A stretch of 64,000 bases of DNA, taken from assembly GCA_963820185.1 (NCBI GenBank), contig CAWFYV010000003.1:62001-126000 (forward strand), read 5' to 3'. The translations under genes and the position numbers were made by a program. Position 1 is the stretch's first letter, and every line of letters begins with the position of its first letter. Shown here in pieces: positions 60,385 through 64,000 of the stretch. This DNA comes from Aquilonibacter sp963820185 (lineage in GTDB: Bacteria; Vulcanimicrobiota; Vulcanimicrobiia; Vulcanimicrobiales; Vulcanimicrobiaceae). Under the pieces are notes generated by a model. That model did not search any database and was not told the origin of the DNA. It saw only the letters and a program-made list of their open reading frames with translations.

Positions 60385-61551
60385 ATGCAACGAGTCACGC
60401 AAGGAATTCACTCCCGCATCCGCTTAGCCGCGGATGAACTCGCTCATCTCGAGCGCGAGGTCGCTCGTTTGGTCTCCGTCCTCGACCGCGAGGCCATCCT
60501 CAACGAAGCCACGCGCATACTTACGGAAGAGTTCGGCTTCAACTGCGCTTGGTTCGCCGAGCGCAGCGATGAGGATTACGTCGTCATCCGCCATGGAAAG
60601 CATATGCTCTCCCGCGTCAAGGACATGGCGCTGCAACGTGGATGCGGCGTAGGTGGGAAGGTCTTCGCACTGGGCAAGACCGTGTGCATCGACGAGTATC
60701 TCCACTCGCGCGAGATCACCCACCACTACGACGACAAGATCGTCGAAGAGCGCGTGAACGGCATCATCGGCACGCCGATCCGCTACGACCGTGTATTCGA
60801 GGGCGTACTTTTGGGGGGCTCACGCGGCGGAACGAGTTTCGGCGACGGAGCCGCGAAGATCATCGAAACGGTCGCCGAGCGCACAGCACAGGCGCTCGAT
60901 GTGGCCGCGCAAGCCCAGCGCCGTTCGGCAGCCGCGATTCAGGAAGAGCGCCAGCGCATGGCGCTCGATCTTCACGACACCGTCGGCGCGATGCTCTTTG
61001 CGATCACCGCCGGCGTGCGCAGTGTCAACGACACGATCAGCGACGTTGCTTTGCGCGCCCGCCTCGGCGCGATCGAAAGCCAGGCGAAAGAAGCGGCGGC
61101 GATGCTGCGCGATTCACTGCGCACCCTCTCCACGCCCACCGATCAGCTTGCCCTCGGATCAGCGCTGCAAGCGGTGATCCATCACTTTGAGGTACGCTCC
61201 TCGATCAAAGCCGGCCTCATGATGCTCGACGTGCTTCCCTCCCTCAACGACTCGACGGTCGGCGTGCTCATCGCGGCCGCAAAAGAAGGTTTGCTCAACG
61301 TCGAAAAGCATGCTCACGCGAGCAACGTCGTCGTCACGGTCGGGAGTTTCGGAAATGGCGTCACGTTAGCCATCACCGATGACGGTGTCGGTGCCGACAA
61401 AGGATCGCTCCCGCCTGCTCGTAGCGAGGAGCGCGATCACGGTTTCGGGCTCGACGCAATCGAGCACGCGCTCGCGAGCATCGGCGGGACGCTGCAGCTG
61501 ACGGAAAATCCCGAAGGCGGAGCAACGTTCCGAGTGTGGGTGCGATGCTGA
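60385..61551 (+). CDS. GAF-domain sensor histidine kinase, NarL-type (HisKA_3)
   Basis: The 388-residue cytoplasmic kinase has a GAF sensor (about 35-175). The HisKA_3 dimerisation region has the phospho-acceptor histidine in LDLHDTVGAML. The HATPase domain carries AAKEGLLNVEKHAHA (N-box), DDGVGAD (G1) and HGFGLDAIEHAL (G2). No transmembrane segment is seen, so it senses an internal signal. It overlaps the response-regulator gene by seven bases. Confidence 0.92.
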   Translation: MQRVTQGIHSRIRLAADELAHLEREVARLVSVLDREAILNEATRILTEEFGFNCAWFAERSDEDYVVIRHGKHMLSRVKDMALQRGCGVGGKVFALGKTVCIDEYLHSREITHHYDDKIVEERVNGIIGTPIRYDRVFEGVLLGGSRGGTSFGDGAAKIIETVAERTAQALDVAAQAQRRSAAAIQEERQRMALDLHDTVGAMLFAITAGVRSVNDTISDVALRARLGAIESQAKEAAAMLRDSLRTLSTPTDQLALGSALQAVIHHFEVRSSIKAGLMMLDVLPSLNDSTVGVLIAAAKEGLLNVEKHAHASNVVVTVGSFGNGVTLAITDDGVGADKGSLPPARSEERDHGFGLDAIEHALASIGGTLQLTENPEGGATFRVWVRC

Positions 61552-62171
61552 AATCACCACGAAGCCCTGCAGTCATTCGCGTATTCGTGGTCGACGATCA
61601 TCCGGTTGTTCGCGACGGCGTCGCGCTCTTGGCGAACTCGACGCGGCGCTTCGAGTTGGTCGGGTACGCGCACAACGGGAAGACTGCACTTGAAATGGTT
61701 CCATCAGCGGGAGCGGACGTGATTCTGCTGGACCTACGGCTTCCCGATATGCTGGCGCCGGAATTGATCGGTATGCTGCGCCGTGCCGCACCGAGTGTAC
61801 GTATCGTGATCTTTACGGCATACCCGGAGCATCCTGCCGTGTGTGCCGCCCTCGACGCGGGCGCATGCGGCATTATCACGAAGGACGCTGCGCGAACCGA
61901 TCTCGCGTCAGTTATTGTCGGCGCGATGCAAGGTGAGGACCATGTAATTACGGCGCATGCGGTTCCTCATCGCACGCAGACCATGGTGGGACGCAGAGAA
62001 TATGACGTACTGCGTCGCGTGGCGATCGGTGAGACGAATCATGAAATCGCCGAAGCGATGAACCTGAGTCCCAACACGGTGAAAGCGTATCTTCGCAATC
62101 TCATGCAGAAACTCGACGCGCGAAACCGCGTTGAGGCGATTTCGCGCGCGCGAGAGGCGGGACTTCTCTAG
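61545..62171 (+). CDS. NarL/LuxR-family response regulator
   Basis: The 208-residue product from ATG 61545 has a receiver domain (FVVDDHPVVRDG, phospho-aspartate in ILLDLRLPD, and lysine in IITKD). A LuxR-type helix-turn-helix follows (GETNHEIAEAMNLSPNTVKAYLRNLMQKL). It is the partner of the kinase just upstream. Divergent orientation to the transporter run makes that run a candidate target. Confidence 0.93.
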   Translation: MLKSPRSPAVIRVFVVDDHPVVRDGVALLANSTRRFELVGYAHNGKTALEMVPSAGADVILLDLRLPDMLAPELIGMLRRAAPSVRIVIFTAYPEHPAVCAALDAGACGIITKDAARTDLASVIVGAMQGEDHVITAHAVPHRTQTMVGRREYDVLRRVAIGETNHEIAEAMNLSPNTVKAYLRNLMQKLDARNRVEAISRAREAGLL

Positions 62172-62179
62172 AGTCCCTC

Positions 62180-62203
62180 GTTCTAGCCGGAAGCTGCTAG
62201 AAC
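62180..62203. terminator. Hairpin at convergent gene ends
   Basis: GTTCTAGC (62180-62187) and GCTAGAAC (62196-62203) form a perfect eight-base stem with an eight-base loop between the response regulator and the convergent outer-membrane gene, including the latter's stop codon. No T-run follows on either strand, so it may be a weak bidirectional terminator or an RNA-stabilising end. Confidence 0.45.
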
Positions 62204-63210
62204 GTCAACGCGTAATTGATCTTGAAGAGGAACGTCACGGAACGTACGACGTCCGGCGGTGGGATCGTGTCGCTCGAGTACCTGCCTTGCAGCTTGAAGT
62301 AGGTCGCGCTCAAGGTCAACCCGTGCGGCAGTATCTGTATGATGCCGCCGTCAATCACGTTGTAGACCTCAGGCGTGTTCTCGCCGTGGAACCACACCGG
62401 AAGGCTCTCGTAGCCGACGAAGGGTATCGACCCCGGACGGATATGCGTGTCGGCGAACGGGAACATCGTCAAGCCATATCCGTACGTGTTCCCGCTTCCG
62501 ACGTAGCCGTTGATGCCGCCGCTGTTGCAAGCGGCTTGGGCGATAGCAGGATTGTTGCAATTGCCGGCGGCCGGACGCGGGAAGTAGTTGATGTTGAACG
62601 CGGCGCTGAACATCGGCGGCTGGAAGCGCTGATGCGGACCGAACGCATAGGTGCCGCCCACGCCCCACGAGTTCGAGTTGATGCTGGAGGGGTTCGAGCC
62701 TCCGCCCGGACAGGCGATCGAGTTGAAAAAACATCCGCCCGTCAAACTGGTTGCCTCGATGTTGGTGCGCTGGTGACTGTCGTACCAGGCGCTAAGCGCC
62801 AATCCGTGACCCGCAAGGTAGTTCAGTGCGAGCTTATCCTCGCGGTCGTTGACGCTGCCGCTGAGCAGCGAGGTCCCGGGAGCAAGCGTCACGATGCGAC
62901 CGAGCGAGAAGTCGAAGTTGGTGTGCGCGTAATGGAAGTTCCACCGCGGCGAGAAGTGGTAGACCAGGTCATAGTTGAGCCGCAGATTGCTCGTGGTATG
63001 CGGCGTTCCCGGACATTGGGCTTGACCGGAGCAGTAGATCGGGAATAAGTTACCCGGGGGCTTCGACGAATCGCCCGTGTCGTCCACGAAGTAGATCGGC
63101 GCGATATCGATTTCCCACTTGGCGTTGGCCGCGAACGCCGCGCGCGTGGTGCAGAGCACTAACGACACGAGGATCAGGCCGGCAACCACTACGTGAATGG
63201 CACGACGCAT
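62197..63210 (-). CDS. Predicted outer-membrane beta-barrel protein
   Basis: ATG 63210 is preceded by GGAGG. The 337-residue product has a signal peptide (to about AAFAANA) followed by alternating amphipathic strands rich in Tyr, Phe, Asn and Gly (LRLNYDLVYHFSPRWNFHYAHTNFDFSLGR, SWGVGGTYAFGPHQRF). It ends in a strand finishing with phenylalanine (FKINYALTF), the classic outer-membrane insertion signal. Six cysteines occur in loop-like segments. No family was recognised; a porin or substrate channel is likely. Confidence 0.72.
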   Translation of the reverse strand: MRRAIHVVVAGLILVSLVLCTTRAAFAANAKWEIDIAPIYFVDDTGDSSKPPGNLFPIYCSGQAQCPGTPHTTSNLRLNYDLVYHFSPRWNFHYAHTNFDFSLGRIVTLAPGTSLLSGSVNDREDKLALNYLAGHGLALSAWYDSHQRTNIEATSLTGGCFFNSIACPGGGSNPSSINSNSWGVGGTYAFGPHQRFQPPMFSAAFNINYFPRPAAGNCNNPAIAQAACNSGGINGYVGSGNTYGYGLTMFPFADTHIRPGSIPFVGYESLPVWFHGENTPEVYNVIDGGIIQILPHGLTLSATYFKLQGRYSSDTIPPPDVVRSVTFLFKINYALTF

Positions 63211-63308
63211 AGATTCGCCTCCGTATTTTGGTAGACAAAACGCGGCCAAGCGCTTGCGCTTCTGACCGCTACTCTTAAGGAGATTATCTCACCAACACCT
63301 CGTCCGCT

Positions 63309-63328
63309 ATACACCCGAAGGGGTGTAT
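63309..63328 (-). terminator. Hairpin directly after short-chain dehydrogenase
   Basis: ATACACCC (63309-63316) and GGGTGTAT (63321-63328) form a perfect eight-base stem around GAAG (CTTC on the minus strand). The stem begins inside the TGA stop of the dehydrogenase gene. No T-run follows on the minus strand, so termination efficiency is uncertain. The gap 63211-63308 shows nothing else. Confidence 0.5.
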
Positions 63329-64000
63329 CAGGACATATGCCAACCGTGGCTCACGACGATCGATTGTCCGGTGAGCGCATTGGTCGGGAACGTCGCCAAG
63401 AAGACGATGGTATCGGCGACGTCTTTGGTGGTCGTAAACTCGCCGTCGACTGTTTCCTTGAGCATCACGTTCTTGATGACGTCGCTCTCAGAAATGCCAA
63501 ACGCCCGTGCCTGCTCCGGTATTTGGCGCTCGACCAGGGGCGTACGAACGAAACCCGGGCAGACGACGTTCGAGCGCACGCCGAAACGCGCGCCCTCCTT
63601 CGCAACAGTGCGGCATAGACCAAGCAATCCGTGCTTCGCCGCAGTATAGGGGGCCTTGAGCGGCGAGGCCTCCTTCGAATGCACCGAGCCGAGGTACACG
63701 ATCGATCCGCCCTTGTGGTGCGCGTACATGTGTTGCAGGGCTGCACGCGTCACGAGAAACGCGGCGTCGAGGTGCACGCTTACAACACGGCGCCAGTCGG
63801 CGTAGCTGAGCTCGTGGATCGGCGCGATATGCTGGATCCCCGCGTTGCTCACCACTATGTCGAGACCACCGCATGCCGCAACGACGCGCGCAACGCCCGA
63901 GGTGACCTGCGATTCATCGGTTACATCCATAACGACGGAAATGGCGCGGCCGCCCTGCTGCTCGATCTCCCCAACCGCGCGCTGCGCGCCCTCGGCCGAA
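63328..64000 (-). CDS. Short-chain dehydrogenase, probably 3-hydroxybutyrate dehydrogenase, partial
   Basis: The gene runs off the right edge, so its N-terminal NAD-binding glycine motif is outside the window. Visible parts: VSNAGIQHIAPIHE (NAG motif), the catalytic serine in VYLGSVHSKEAS, YTAAKHG with catalytic Tyr and Lys, and VCPGFVRTPLVERQIPEQARAFGISE. The C-terminus is SHGWHMS. The late segments match bacterial D-3-hydroxybutyrate dehydrogenases, which oxidise 3-hydroxybutyrate to acetoacetate. Upstream of the internal ATG at 63930 the frame reads on as a normal dehydrogenase helix. Confidence 0.88.
   Translation of the reverse strand, partial: SAEGAQRAVGEIEQQGGRAISVVMDVTDESQVTSGVARVVAACGGLDIVVSNAGIQHIAPIHELSYADWRRVVSVHLDAAFLVTRAALQHMYAHHKGGSIVYLGSVHSKEASPLKAPYTAAKHGLLGLCRTVAKEGARFGVRSNVVCPGFVRTPLVERQIPEQARAFGISESDVIKNVMLKETVDGEFTTTKDVADTIVFLATFPTNALTGQSIVVSHGWHMS

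Overview
The window comes from a GC-rich, gene-dense bacterium with two membranes. It carries TonB/ExbB/ExbD energisers, two predicted outer-membrane barrels and a secreted lipoprotein protease. It also has a YabE-like G5/3D wall protein directly upstream of rsmA, an arrangement known from Firmicutes and other Terrabacteria. The mix of a diderm envelope with Terrabacteria-type synteny would fit a lineage such as Eremiobacterota (WPS-2) or a neighbouring phylum. That placement is inference from gene content. Most genes sit in long same-strand runs with 1- to 4-base overlaps, and GTG or TTG starts are common.

Layout. 1-3 kb: a partial degenerate HD-GYP-like gene, a D12-methylase-like gene, uppP with a small membrane protein, and a PilZ protein. 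3-7.4 kb (minus): an ExbB-ExbD-ExbD-TonB-TonB operon behind a TPR/TonB-domain protein, with an attenuator-like pair of hairpins before exbB. 7.4-9.9 kb (minus): rho, a 57-residue membrane protein and a pseudouridine synthase. 10-12.1 kb (minus): a glycosyltransferase, an RNase H-like protein and a 3-methyladenine glycosylase. 12.2-16 kb (plus): structured leader, G5/3D protein, rsmA, CPBP protease, glycosyltransferase. 25.9-15.9 kb (minus): a ten-gene run hisC - phosphoesterase - hotdog thioesterase - smpB - tilS - hpt - ftsH - two M16-like proteins - glycosyltransferase. moeA and serS are head to head at 27.18 kb. 28.6-32.4 kb (minus): cytochrome c, DUF2249-Crp regulator, fatty acid hydroxylase, DUF4010 protein and a small unknown. 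33.3-34.7 kb (minus): tRNA-Ser, two DUF190 proteins, CrcB and DUF167. 34.8-38.9 kb (plus): MaoC-like, sulfatase, methyltransferase, class II aldolase.

38.9-44.6 kb (plus) is the most unusual region. A tightly overlapping five-gene cassette (multi-spanning membrane protein, processive GT2 synthase, membrane-anchored repeat protein, polysaccharide-deacetylase-like protein, small outer-membrane barrel) looks like a self-contained synthase-dependent exopolysaccharide synthesis and export system. It does not match the gene content of pga, bcs, alg or pel operons. A carbonic anhydrase, a sedolisin-type lipoprotein protease and a globin-GAF-EAL phosphodiesterase follow. The phosphodiesterase is preceded by a nested-hairpin RNA element.

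60.3-49.4 kb (minus) is an eleven-gene branched-chain-amino-acid-type ABC transporter run with two binding proteins and two permease pairs but one ATPase pair. It ends in two paralogous alpha/beta hydrolases and an acyl-CoA ligase, which suggests uptake and CoA activation of an acid or ester substrate. A NarL-type two-component system is divergent from it. The window closes with an outer-membrane-like protein and a truncated short-chain dehydrogenase.
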